A DNA stretch of 64,000 bases from Nipponacmea schrenckii. Its lineage: Eukaryota > Mollusca > Gastropoda > Lottiidae. The notes below the pieces were generated by a model. It searched no databases, was not told the DNA's origin, and saw nothing but the letters and a program-made list of their open reading frames with translations. The position numbers and the translations under genes are program-made. This document shows, piece by piece, positions 12,401-27,400 of the stretch. Location of the stretch: positions 11,098,001 through 11,162,000 of the forward strand of contig CM060202.1 of assembly GCA_030562195.1 (NCBI GenBank). The letters run 5' to 3'. How positions within the stretch are numbered: position 1 is the stretch's first letter; every line of letters starts with the position of its first letter.

Positions 12401-15400
12401 TTATTTATAAAATTCTATATTTTATTTAATATAGTTGTATTTATTCGAATGATAAACCAAAGGAAACTTGTTGTAAAATGTTTTTCTTACTTGAAATTGG
12501 GTGACAATCATAACTTCTGCTGCATACGCCCCTTCCTCATTAGGCGCGATAACATCAACACTAAATACTGCGTAATGATATGGTTTGATTATTAACTGAA
12601 ATATATATATTATCTATATGACCAGGAGTAAATCAGTCAGTGCAAGGCTATTTGGTCAGTGTCTATATCACATATATTAAAATAATAACTAAGACTTACT
12701 AGGTCAGTGTCTATATCATATATATTAAAATAATAACTAAGGCTTACTAGGTCAGTGTCTATATAACATATATTAAAATGATAACTAAGGCATACTAGGT
12801 CAGTATCTATATCACATATATTAAAATAATAACTAAGACTTACTGGATCAGTGTCTATATCACATGTATAAAATAATAACTAAGACTTACTGGGTCAGTG
12901 TCTATATCACATGTATAAAATAATAACTAAGACTTACTGGGTCAGTGTCTATATCACATGTATAAAATAATAACTAAGACTTACTGGGTCAGTGTCTATA
13001 TCACATGTATAAAATAATAACTAAGACTTACTGGGTCAGTGTCTATATCACATGTATAAAATAATAACTAAGACTTACTGGGTCAGTGTCTATATCACAT
13101 GTATAAAATAATAACTAAGACTTACTGGGTCAGTGTCTATATTACATGTATAAAATAATAACTTAGACTTACTGGGTCAGTGTCTATATCACATGTATAA
13201 AATAATAACTAAGACCTACTGGGTCAGTGTCTATATCACATGTATAAAATAATAACTAAGACTTACTGGGTCAGTGTCTATATCACATGTATAAAATAAT
13301 AACTAAGACTTACTGGGTCAGTGTCTTATCACATGTATAAAATAATAACTAAGACTTACTGGGTCAGTGTCTATATCACATGTATAAAATAATAACTAAG
13401 ACTCACTGGGTCAGTGTCTATATCACATGAATTAAAATAATAACTAAGACTTACTGGGTCAGTGTCTATATTACATGTATAAAATAATAACTAAGGCTTA
13501 CTGGGTCAGTGTCTATATCACATGTATTAAAATAATAACTAAGACTTACTGGGTCAGTGTCTATATCAGATTGATTATGTAATCTGGTTAGTGTTGTACC
13601 ATTACCTTTTTCTATACCTAATATTCTTACTATAGTTTGGTTCATATTAGAGGTGTATTCACCTAGTATCACCTACAAATATCAATTAAAACTTATCAAA
13701 TATTTACTGTATAATATTATTGTTACTGCATCATTGGATTGTCAGTGAAACCAAACTTGTAATGTCATATTTAGTAAAGGTGGAGATAATAATGCAGTGT
13801 TTGTATAGTAAATATTCTCCTTTGTGTAGATATTTCTCCTAGGTTTATCAATGTTTTACAATAATTTCCTGACAAGTGAAATCATTATTCACAAATCAAT
13901 GAGGTAGTTTCCTTTCTTTAATAGACTCTCAGAAACTGAAACTAGCTGAACAAAGGGATTTTTCAACATTGACTCATTTTATATGCCAAGTGATAAAAAG
14001 AATCTATTATGTGAAGTGATTCAGAATAAAACTTACATTGACAGGATTATCATTTCGAACTGTAAATGTCATACTACGACTTTCCCCGACACCCATAGTA
14101 CCAAAATCTAACTGACCCTTAAATTTCTCTGGTCTATGGTGTATAACCTGAAATAAGACAAATTAAAACTTAAGGCAAAAGGTAACATATGATAATCACA
14201 TTATAACAAGTGAAATCTAATTTAATTAACATTTTCTAAGCAAAATTAAAACTAAAGGTCAAACATAATTACATTATAATCACATTTTACACAGTGAATA
14301 ATAAACATCACTGCTAGATATAATCTACTATATATTATATTTTCTAAGCAAAATCAAAACTAAAGGTCGAAGGTCAAACATAATTACATTATAATCACAT
14401 TTTACACAGTGAATAATAAACATCACTGCTAGATATAATCTACTATATATTATATTTTCTAAGCAAATCAAAACTAAAGGTCGAAGGTCAAACATAATAA
14501 CATTATAATCACATTTTACACAGTGAATAATAAACATCACTGCTAGATATAATCTACTATATATTATATTTTCTAAGCAAATCAAAACTAAAGGTCGAAG
14601 GTCAAACATAATTACATTATAATCACATTTTACACAGTGATTAATAAACATCACTGCTAGATATAATCTACTATATATTATATTTTCTAAGCAAATCAAA
14701 ACTAAAGGTCGAAGGTCAAACATAATTACATTATAATCACATTTTACACAGTGAATAATAAACATCACTGCTAGATATAATCTACTATATTTTTAATATT
14801 TTCTAAGCAAATCAAAACTAAAGGTCGAAGGTCAAACATGATTACATTATAATCACATTTTACACAGTGATTAATAAACATCACTGCTAGATATAAACTA
14901 CTATATATTATATTTTCTAAGAAAAATCAAAACTAAAGGTCGAAGGTCAAACATAATTACATTATAATCACATTTTACACAGTGAATAATAAACATCACT
15001 GCTAGATATAATCTACTATATATTATATTTTCTGTGGACTATAGGTTAGGAATGTTGCTTCGGCTGTATTTGCCAGTCATGTCATAAATTTGATGTAAAT
15101 TTTAGAAATTGAAACATTAAGCTATGCTATAGATAAAAATCTTCTTACTTTAAATAAACCATTATAAACTATGATAGGTATAGAAAATGTAGATGTATTG
15201 GTATGAAGTGTTAAGGTTGTAGTAAAATGTAACTGGGTAGCGTTAGGGTGATACATCAGATCAAATGCTTTTAACGTCTGCTGTGGTAAAATTATCATAG
15301 GACGAACAAAGTTTAAAATCTGAAATAAGAGATGACTGAATTCAAAATAATGTCTGGAATAATGCTATCAAAATCATCAGCTCCTACTATTAACAGCCTG

Positions 15401-18400
15401 AGTTTATTCACAATGTCCTGATCATGGACTGACAAGGGGAACTGGGCTGAAAAATTCAAAAGTTCATCTAGACCTTTGCCGGAATCGAACCCTGGACGAC
15501 TGGATTAGTGAGCAAGTGTCTAACTCACTGAGCCACCTTGACTCCACAGGATTAATAGAAAAAAATTATTTGATACAAATGAGTTGATATAGATGGCTTA
15601 AATCAAGCTCTATCAGATGGTAGAGCAAATATTTAGACAATGTCATAAAGAGATAAAAAAAAAACAAAAACCTATACTTACAGTGAAATAAGGAGCTACA
15701 TTAGAAGGTAAGCTGACATTATATATAACAAGTGAAAAGTTAAAAGTATTGGTAAAAGCTAAAGGCCTAGTTATATTCCGTAGAGCTTTAGCACTAAAAA
15801 AATATGTCATGTTAACATTATAGACCATAGACCTGAAATTACAGAGATACGTATTCAATAACATTATTGATAGATGAATGATATTATCAAATGATAATAT
15901 GAAATACATCAAATGCTATTTAAAACACGGTAATAAATCATGATTCTGTTTACATAGTATAACGCAAGTTGATTATATAACAGCTGTCACATGCATTTGG
16001 TTTATATCTGTATGAACTAAATGGAATTATAAGCTTCACCCCTTTACTTTACTTTTATCAATGAGTTTGACTGACCTTTGATTGATGGCATAACATTTAT
16101 GACAGGTAAAGCATGCCTGTCACCATATTTCTAAATTTTCGATCTATGCGATTATTTAAGCAAACAGAAGAGAGCCTAAATGATAAATCTGACAAATTGA
16201 TTCTGTTCATTTACAACAACAAACCTTTAGAAATATAAGAATATCTTACCCATGTAAAACATTGGCTTGGTATGGCAAGATTAATTTCTCATGATTATTT
16301 TTAGAACGTATTATTATTTTACCAGACCACTGTCTGGGGTGTAATGCTTTTACAGCTGAAAGATAAAATCATATTAATGAGGAAATGAGAATTGCGCATA
16401 TGAAATGGATAAAAAAAAACATGAATTTCGGAATGGTCATATTTTTAATTGGACCAAAAAAAAAAAGATTTCAGACATGAGATTCATTACAATCACTTCA
16501 TTTATTATTGACCACAAGAGCAAATATACCTTTACTAATTTCAGATATACCAATCAGCAAAATTACCTTTATATGTGATATGAGCTATTGTTGTTACTTT
16601 CTGATTATTAGCTGGTAATTTACTTGGTCTAAAGTCTATAGTTATTGCATCATTTGGTGGTGATACTGTTATACTCTATAAATAGCCAAACACAAAATTA
16701 TGATTTAAACTTGAACTTAGTTGAAATGTATTCAGTGTTATATCTATTAATATGTACAGAACGAATATGAAACAAACTTCTCAAGTTAAACAATTTCTAA
16801 CTTTTATCTGGAGTAATATCACAAATCGCTGTGGATCACAATATCGGTGTGACAAAACAAAGAGTTTAATCCATAGAGATGATGTCTTTGTTTTTCATTA
16901 TGCATAACTGTATTGTCATATAGAGAACAGACTTATAACTAGAATAAATGTTGCTATCAATCATCTAAAAAAATCCACTGAACTGAACTGATTTGAACTG
17001 AACTGAACTGAAAAATTAACTTACACTGATATGTATTGGTTTCGCACCAGTGTTTATTAAAGCTATTTTCATAGATCTCGGTTCATCAAATGTTCGTAAA
17101 ATACCAAAATCTATCATTTCAACGGGAGAATATAAACCTGGTTCTGAAAGTAAAAGATGTTGGTGAGGAAGTAGCAAAAATACATGATCAACAGAGTAGA
17201 TTTATATCAAAAGATTAAGTCACCAGTCTTGGAAGGGAACAAAGTAAGCTTAACTGATTTCCTAGCTATATTTATATCCTGTATATAAACTTTATAGAGA
17301 TTCAATGTTGGTTATCAAGGAAATTTATTCAAGTAAAATTAAAAAATGTCCAACAGAAGTGGACTATTGATAAATATAAGTTTACAAGTTTGAGCTTTCT
17401 GAGGGTTTTCTGTTGCAATCATGGTGCTCTCTACAGAGCCATTTCTGTAATAGACTCCATTCAATTAAGGTGAGACTCCACTGGACATATCACAGATCAA
17501 TAAATCTAATAAAACAAACATACCTGCTGATACTTCTACTTCTACTGGTAATATTAATAACTTATTTTCATTTTCTTTACTGGTTTTAATACGTATAAAA
17601 GCTGTATGATTATTTTCTACTCTAGCGATGAAATTAGCTCTCATTACTGACTTGGTTTCAAAGGGCTGGATTTCCTACAAAATATATATATGAGATCTTA
17701 ATCATTTTGAATCCTATGTTTTCAGTAAGGTGGAAATGTTACAGTGGTACATAACTAGCCAATGTTCAATAAACAAACGGCTGTGCCTCAGCAAACACTG
17801 AATTTCTTAATTTCAAGGCTTTCAAATGATATGTTTACGTCCATTTTTACTACTTGCCAAAAATTGGTCAAGTGGCAACACTTCATAATTAATCATCTGA
17901 TAAACTGCTATAACTGTGCAGCTAAAACATTGAATCGAAGCTTATTTAACTTACCCATACAGATTTACCAGCTTCTTTTTCTCCAGTGGGTAATTCTAGA
18001 TGTAAATCACCCTCACTAGAAAACATTTCTAATACCTACATAATACATAAATAAGAATCTATTAGTTCATGCATTTGGTCAAACTTACATTAATTGAGAT
18101 GTTTATAACGCAAGACAATCAGATTCTAATTAAATTTTGGCTTTCCCTTATATTGGATAAGAATTGTCAGTGCAAATTGGTTAGAAAATCAAATTTTTCA
18201 ATCTAATTTGATGTGACACAATCAACCAAGATTATTTCAAACCATAAGAGATATTAAGAAAATATAACTTACTTGTAATTTAGTATTATATGGATTATGC
18301 ATTTCTATCAGAGGTGAAAAACTACAATTAACTGGCACCCGAGCACCTAAATAAGGTCTTAAGCGATATGGATTTGGAACCCCCACCCCAAAAACCTGAA

Positions 18401-21400
18401 AATAACAACAGAATTTCATATAAATAAGTGATCATTTATGGTTCATGTTTATTCTACATTACACAATATATCCACCTAATGATTTAGAAATATACAAATT
18501 TACACCTATTTAAAACACATGGAAAAGATGATTGGTTCTATGTTTTAGACACAGAACTTATTATGGCAACTGTCTGATTTAAAGGGAGAATTGGTCATAG
18601 AATGAACATAAAATTTGAAAATTTGAAACTTGGCCAATAAGAGCTGTATTCATCAGTAAATATACCTGCTGCCATAAATAACAAAAAAAAACAAAAAAAC
18701 ATTTGATTATAAATTAAGCATATTTCAAAAAGGACTTAGTATTGTGAGCTTGTGTTACTTTATGACACAAGGTGATGAATATATATTTATGTGGACCATT
18801 CTTGAGAACTAAAATTTTATGTTCACGCTAAGATGCAGCAACCCTTTCAATCTACATTAGTTCAATAACTAAAGATAGTAAGCTAATTCAGTGTTACACA
18901 ATTATAAAATTTAGGAAGTTGCTTTTTACTTGACTTGGTACAGTTGACAAAAGATGACTGAATGAAAGTCGCAATCTGTATTTGTATGAAAGATAACTAA
19001 TTCCCAAATTATAAAAAGACACTTAAAGACATGGATTGGACCTATTGTTTTCATTCTTGTATTGCCACCATTATGAAGAAAATATGGTTACTAACCTGAT
19101 AATTCGAATATCCTAAGGATGTTCGAATATAAAGTGTATTTTCTACATTGCCCACCTGACGAGCTAAAAATACAACATCAAATGTTGTATTGCCACCAGG
19201 GGGCACTGCCTGTAAAACAGAAGTTTAAAATATTTTAGCACTCAGTTATAGAAATCAATTTAGTATGAATTATGACTGGTATAAAATCAAAACTACTATT
19301 TATTCAACCTTAAAACAGACAATTGTTTAGGCTCAATGAATATAGAGCACATATATCCTTCATCATGAACATGCCAGAGAGAAGACAAAACAACTAACAT
19401 TTTTACTTACTTTATCTTGAAAAAATGAGCAATGAAAATGAACTGTACTGCCCGATATTGATATTAAATGTAAAGTATTTTTAGTATCTGAATTTATAAC
19501 TGTAACTTTTTCCATACGGGGCATCCCCACTGGTCTGAAATACACAAAAATAATCATCAAAAATTACTCTTTAATACTACATTTTTTTTTTATCACATCA
19601 AAGTTGACACAATAACACTTCTGTAAAATATTTCTTTTCATAGATTCAAAAACTTAAAACTGTTATTTGTCTTCGGATCACAAAAAGTTCTGAGAACTGA
19701 AATTGTAGTGCAAGGTAAGAATTTTTTATTTATTGTTTTGACACTCAACTAATACTTTATGTCTGTCCTAACACGTAAAGGCATAAAATTCCTGAAATGT
19801 CCAAAAAAATTATTTTCAAAACTATGTGTTAGTTAATCATTTTTAATAGTTTGGTTCCAATGTTGTCCTATATTAAGCACTATACCTGTGGATACCTACA
19901 ACATCAATTTCTTTAAACAGATCTCTACACACATTCATATTATCCACATACTTATTACAGAATATCAACAACTTGATTAGAGTTTCACACAAAATACTCA
20001 TTTTACAGAATAGAAAATTTGGTCCAAAATATGTTGACAGAAAATCAAATCAGCTTTTTTTATTGCAAATACAATCAAAAGCAATGGGTAGCTTCAAATA
20101 TAGCAGCTGACATTAGTAAAAATAAAATAAATCTGTATACAACTGGGTTTTTAACATGTTTAAGTTGAATATCACAGTTAACTATCTACTATTTGTTATG
20201 TCTTTAAACTAGGTCCAGATTTTAAATTCAGATTAAGTCCAGTTTAAAGTTTAAACTAAGATAAACTGTAATAAAAGGATCACTTTTAGAAAATAGAGAA
20301 TGTTATCAAACATTATGAAGACTATAATCAGTTATTCTTTTTTAACCTCAGGGTATGGATCTTATTATCAACCTAGATTTTGGACATTTCAGTGCAAACA
20401 TGAAGGCAAATCTGTCTATATTTTAGACACCTATGATAAATAATCTTTATATGTAATTCAGAAAACAGCAAATCAAGTGAGAAAAAATAATATCAATCCC
20501 TCATCACTTTCATATATGACATTGTTCATAAGATGTAACCTTTGTTAAAGAAAAGGATAGAAACTTAAATATTCAGAATCTTATTTATTCAATCTTATTC
20601 AGTCTTTCAGAAATCACACTAAAAACATTGTTTATATAGGTAGGTATTGATCAGCAATGCACACCTCAAATCATTTTGTTTGACAACAAGTCACACCCTA
20701 AATCTACATACTAAATCAACTGTCCATGATGTAGCTCACTAGACAATTTCCAGGCGTCTCCTATTAACACATGACTAATAAAGTTATTACTTGAATATTT
20801 AGGCAATGTTATCATACTTATTTATCACAATATATTTTTTAAACAGAAAAGATACAAATATCATTATGAGGAAATGTGATCAAGAATTTTTTTTTAAAAA
20901 TTATTGTGGGTTTATTTTTTATGACAAAAAGTACTTACTGTTGGTTAAAATCCAGTAGGGGAGGATCCAACCTAATCGTAGAGAAAAAATTATCATCTTG
21001 TTGGCTGCAAAAATACAAGAAAAAACATAATTGGATTCATAATATATATTGTATCCCATTTATTTGTACAGTATCTCACATTTTACATAGAGCAATCTTA
21101 ATTACAGCATTGATTAAACAACATTCTCTTTATTGAGTTTGTTAGTCGTTTTTTAATAATTAAAAGGATATTAATGGCAATAATACAAAAACAGAAGCCT
21201 GATCAAGTGAACAAATTCATCCACAATCTAATCAACATCTGAACCAAACTGTACAATTTACCGTTCTTGCTCACTAATATTGACATCGTCCTGGTAAAAA
21301 CTCAACTAATTTTAAAACAGAGATAACACATGCATTGTTAGACCTTTCTATAATATCATCAATATAAAATATTTTATTTAATATCAGTTTTCACACAGTA

Positions 21401-24400
21401 TTCACATCAGGGAATATAGAACAATATCAATACAGGTTTCAAAACTCTTCAAATTTCAGTTAATGTCTGCAGGTTTTATATATGTTGAAGGAATCTTTTT
21501 ACAGCAATAAATGAATGTGTAAAAGCTCATCTTATACTGTTGTTAAATGTTAAGTTATATAAATATAGAGGTTATCTTTCTGATATTGGGATATGAGAAT
21601 GAGCAAAGTAAATGAAATCCCTGAGAACCTTTATGTTCACTTAATTGCATTAATATGTGTTGTTATGCTAACTAAATGCATAGACCTACAGTATGTAAGA
21701 GCTCTAAACTGAATGTTAAATGGATGACTGCCTAACTAATTCATAGCATAAAAACATAAAATCATTACTATGTGAAAGATTAAAAACTTAAAAGTTGTGA
21801 AAAATTTCCCATAAATGTAAAAAATCTGAGATGGTATGGGTGAGAGATGGTAGATGATAGGACACTGTGTAGTACATGGTTTATAAGCAGCATGGGTACA
21901 AGAACATGGCGGTTTGACTAATCAGGTTATTGGGTTTGATTATTGTGTCCCTCATGATTAATAGCTTGTTGATAGAATTGTGTTGCTAAGTTTGTCTGCT
22001 GGTGCTTGGCATGATGTCTTTTGTCTGTTGTTGTTGTTTGGGATGGGCTCTAAAAATATTGGCATTTGTACAAAGGCAATACACACAAAAAATTAATATA
22101 AAATGTTGTTATTGCTATTTTGTAAATTATTATTGTTTATTGAATTATGTAAATATAACAAAAGTGTAAAATAAGACATGTTTTTGATGATTTACATTAG
22201 CCCCAGTGTAGTTATAGATCTAACCTTCCAAATCATTGTTCAAAAATGTCAAACCGGGCGGAAAATTCATCAACAGCCCATTTTGGTGGATGAGGGGGTG
22301 GAGTTGTTATCAAAGTGGTATATCAAGTACATTTAAGGTATTGATTGTATATTATTCAAATTATGATAGCCTCATTTACATCATGTACTTGATTGCAACA
22401 ACCTTAATCTCTCCTTCTAAAACATATGCATATGCTTATAAAAAGATATTACATTGGTCGCAATTACAAATACAATGCAGCAGCCTTGAGGCAATATGAT
22501 AACACTGTGATAAATATACTGATATGAAATTGGGTGTTAGTTTCTGTAGATTATGTGCAGGGATTCATGTTAAATATATTATTAAGTAGAGGCCAAAGGT
22601 GAATTATGTTATAAATGTATAACCGCATTGTTATTAGATTTCATTAGCAAATATAAGCCAAGTATAACGCTGTTATGCTTCATAACACATGGATATTAAT
22701 ACAGACAGTGCAGTTCTATAACATAATATACAAGCACTTATATAATCCAACCTAAATATCTGGTATCCAAATAAACAGTTCCTGTTTTAATCTGACCAAT
22801 TAAGTTTAACAACTTGTTGTAGTTTTTATAAGAAATGAAATAGTTAAATGAATACCCATGTATGGAGAAGAAGAGTGCAAAAAAACAAGCCACAAAATGG
22901 TTTTGACGGAGGTAATGTGCCCAAAAAATTTCCCTGTTTACATTGGCATCAAGTATAATAATTGTTTGACATTTCTTAAAAATGAAAGAAAAACAACATT
23001 TGTGCAATAAAGGATTTATTTTTTATATTTCCTTTAAGGCTTCATAAAAATATTTTGAAATTTTTGATTGGGTTGGATAAAAAAGAACCCATGGTTCATC
23101 AACACATAGAAGTAGAAGATGTTTTTAAAACAAGGCAATTCAAAACACAAACAATCAATTATGTCTTCTAATTGAAGATGTACCACGCCTTTCAAATACT
23201 CTCAATAATCAATTAAATAAACTCTTTTCTTCCTGTAATAACAGTTACTATAGAAAATATTCCATGCTTTATTGCCTTTTGTATTGATCAGCAGGTCGGT
23301 TGCCAACATGTTGTTTGAGGTAAGAAAGTCTAGTCAGTTTCTACCTGACAAGAATATAGTAGGTGTAGGTGTATATAAACAGACACCAATCAGTCTGTTT
23401 AACATACTTGTGTTCAGCCAGGCAAGTAGAGAGTTCTGTCTAAATGATATAATATATATATAATAATAATATGTGAAAAGCAAGATAGAAGCATTAACCT
23501 TGTTGATCTGTATTAAAGGAGAACTCTCTATTATTTATCTACAAGTTTGTTTACTCCATAATGGCAATGCTACGAAACATAAGTTTCAAATGTAAATAAA
23601 TCAAACTGAATAAAATCTTCAACATAAAATGGTGATATATTTGAGCAACAAACAAATATAACATGTATATAAAATCCTTAAAATAGATCTTCCTGGCATT
23701 TTCTGAAATTTGGGTGCCAATTTGGGCAAAATTTCTTTTGTATTTATATTCATCTTTAAATAAGACTTTATTTCTAACTTAATCATAACATCAAAATTAA
23801 CTAAATAATTGTTCAATGACATGAAACATTTTGTTAAAAACTTCAACAGAAATAAACCGCAATTCCACATAATTTTTGAAATATTTGGCTTTAATTAGTG
23901 TCCATAAGACCTGATGTATTAAATTGATGAAATGGAAAATGTTCACTATTGTCTTCAATATCTAGATATCTTGCTATATCTATTATAACCTGGTGATAAT
24001 CAATAATGTCTTTATTAATTATTCCACAACAAATTGGTTATACATTGAAATTACTGTTAAACCACATCCTGCACTGAATACAACTCATTTCATGCTCCTG
24101 ACACCAATATCTGATGCAAAATCCTCATTTGGACAATAAGTTGTTGGAAATAAGGATCAACTTTCCATTATAGAACTACTTACTGAACAGAGCATAAGGT
24201 CAAGGAGAATATTCAACAGTAGGGTCTACATCATCAACTAGTGCACTTGAGCTCATCTTGTAGTCTTCTGTTTCAGACAAACAATCATCATCTAGATAGC
24301 TGTTTGAAGTGAGAGCAATGTCTTGTGTTTCTGAATGACTTTCTATGCAATTTTTTCTTTTTTTGACAGAATGGCAAACTTTCTTTTTAAAACTAAATAG

Positions 24401-27400
24401 AGAAGTAAACCTTAAACCAAAAAAAACCTTCAAAGCAAAACTGTGTGAATATGAGACGTTATCTTAAACGTTACACACTATAATTCAATGAAAAAAATGT
24501 CTAGGATTCCTGCTTTCAGTTTTTAAGATCTTAGCTGTAATGATCAAAACATTACAGATCTGAAAACAATATAGATTCGGTTGTAGGTGTAAAAATGTAT
24601 GCACAACAATGAAAGATATCCAATAAGAATATTTACATCCTATACAACCTTAAAATACATCTTAATTTCTCACTAAATCTGACAGTTGAGAGGAAAGGCA
24701 AGAAATACATTAGACTTGAAATAAACTACTCAACTCACCTAAAATCTTGATTTGAATGACCAGGTTTTATCTGAAAAAAAAAAAAAGAATTATATCGAGA
24801 AACAAGGTGTGGGTTGTTCCCTTCAACATTTATCAAAAGACTTCATGAATTGCCTTTTGAAAGAGGAGAAAATATCAATGCTAACAATAATTTCTGAATG
24901 CAGTGGATCCCCTCTTATCAATGTTACCAGATAGTAGAAGATAGCTTGCAAGGCAAGGTAACATACGCCCACACATCGGCAATGTAAAATCATTTTAAAT
25001 TTGATTTATAAATTCCAATGCTCAAACCAAGGTTCATCAAAATTCATCGAAAAATGCTGCTTCAATTGCATCCACAATAAAAATTTTACATGATTTACGA
25101 AGGCAAGGGCAATAACTAAAAAAACATTAATCGAAAAAAAATTGTCAATTCAAACTTGACCACCGTCTTGTCAATTACAATGCTAACACCAAGTTTCATC
25201 AAAATCCTTTGAAAATTGTAGCTGCAATATCACACAAAATAAAGTTTTGACATAATTTTACTCAGTCAAGAGCAATAACTCAAAAACCGTTCTTGTTTTA
25301 TCAATCCCAATGTAAATATATATATCATATCACGGTCAATGAAACAAACTCATAATGGTATTGAAAGTTATATATTGTTCATACTATTCAATACTAGAAT
25401 TCATTATCTGTTAATTTACCTAAGCTAGCTAATAGGCTTAACTAAAAATAACTTGAACAAAAGTAATTGAAATATATATGTATGATTAATGGAATTCATA
25501 TGTATTTATTAGACACAATAGAATCAATTTGCTTTTCAAATCAATTAAAACAATTAAACAGTATTAATGTTCTCTCATCATTACTTTTAACAGCTCCATT
25601 ATTACTATCTTTACAGTTTTCAAAATGGAAATTGACAATTAATTCATCTATACATCCTTTACATAATTTTGATTGACAAAATACATTAAACACCTAACTT
25701 GTATAGATATACATAGTGGATCTACTGATAATACATAAAAATTCTGAAACTATGTCTTAGTTATTCATAAATCACATAGAATTGATGGTTATCATAAAAT
25801 ATCGCAATGACTTCAAAATTTCGTTTTTGGTAAAATTAAGGCTACCGTAAAATTAATCATAAAAAGCAAAAGTAGAGTATACCGGATGTTGTTATAAAAA
25901 CATCGGGTGAAAAATGGATCAAATTATCATCTTAATCAGGCAATGATAATATTATTATGGGATGAGATTAACGTGTGTCATCGGCAATTAAAATACAAGT
26001 AAAGAATATTTTATTGATTTATGGTAAAGAATTTTGACAATGGTTACGAAAATCGATAGATTTGGGTTTCCCGCCGGTAGATCGGGAGACAGCATGCAAA
26101 GGCGGTAGAAACCCGACAAAATCGGTAGATTACATGTATGGATGGCAGAGAAATAGACTATTTAATCAGACTTCTTAAGGAGATTCTTACTTCATCATTA
26201 TCATTAAGTTTTCAATTACCTATTAGTAGATCACATTAAAAACAGAATGTTTAGAGAGTTCACAAGGAAATGTAATTGGACAGGCGAACCTTGGTGCCAA
26301 TATAACTCTACCAGAATTTAATAGATTCTTATCACATCATTAGTATCAGTAGTCAAGATCAACAAGATATCAAACAACACCACCTTGATAAAATATAGAT
26401 AATCTTCTTATGTAACAATGATTAATAATTTCTAAATATAATGAGATGGGACATAAAAATAAGATAATTTGATCTAAATCAATACCAAGTGTCATATTGT
26501 TGTCATTTCATTCTCTTAATAACCAAGGTTGGAAGAGATGAAATTAGAAGTTAAAACTAGTGAAGTAAGTAAACTGACCATTTTAACATGGAATAATTAA
26601 GACTTGGAAGATGATGTAGAGAGGATATTGATTGAAATCTTTCTATGTGTATATTGATTGCCACAGTCAGACCATAGCTATAATATTACTCTCAATATCT
26701 TATATTATTTATATTCATTGGTTCACTGATTTACTATCATAAATCTTTAACTTAGCTTAGCCTAACTTGCTTTCTATCTTCAGCAATATTAACTTTTGAC
26801 TTATCTCAACCATAACTACTTGACATTATAATATTAAACTGAATAATCACACTAGCTTAAATTCTAATAATCTTTTTTTATAACTGAATAATCCAATACT
26901 TAACCTAGCTTGGCTTCTATCTTGTAAGATAATAACCTAACAATCAATTTTTATAACTGAATGATCCAATACTTAACCTAGTTTACCTTCTATCTTGTAA
27001 GATAACCACTTGACAATCTATTTTTATAACTGAATAATTTGAGACTTAACCTAGCTTAATTTCTATCTTGTAAGAAACTAACCTAACAATCAATTTTTAT
27101 AACTGAATAATTCAAGACTTAACCAAAAGATAACCACTTGACAATCTATCTTTATAACTGAATAATTCATGACTTAACCTACCTTAGCGTCTATCTTGTA
27201 AGAAAACAACCTAACAAACTGAATTATCTAATACTTAACCTAGCTTAGGTTCTATCTTGTAAGATAACTACTTGACAATCTATCTTTATAACTTTATAAT
27301 TCAAGTCTTTACCTAGCTTAGCTTTTATCTTGTAAGATAACAACCTAAAAATCTATTTTTATAATTGAATAATCCAATACTTAATCTTATCTTTGTTTTT

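Noticed and set aside
12652..13549. CRISPR-like regular array
   Set aside because: The units are directly contiguous with no unique spacers, and the host is a spliced eukaryotic gene.
14328..14768. 146-codon minus-strand frame with an internally repeated protein
   Set aside because: It is produced entirely by the 114-bp tandem array, whose unit happens to stay open. It lies in an intron and has no family resemblance.
15414..15545. Functional tRNA gene
   Set aside because: The A and B boxes are present, but the sequence does not close into a tRNA cloverleaf with an acceptor stem and runs into SINE body sequence shared by other copies.
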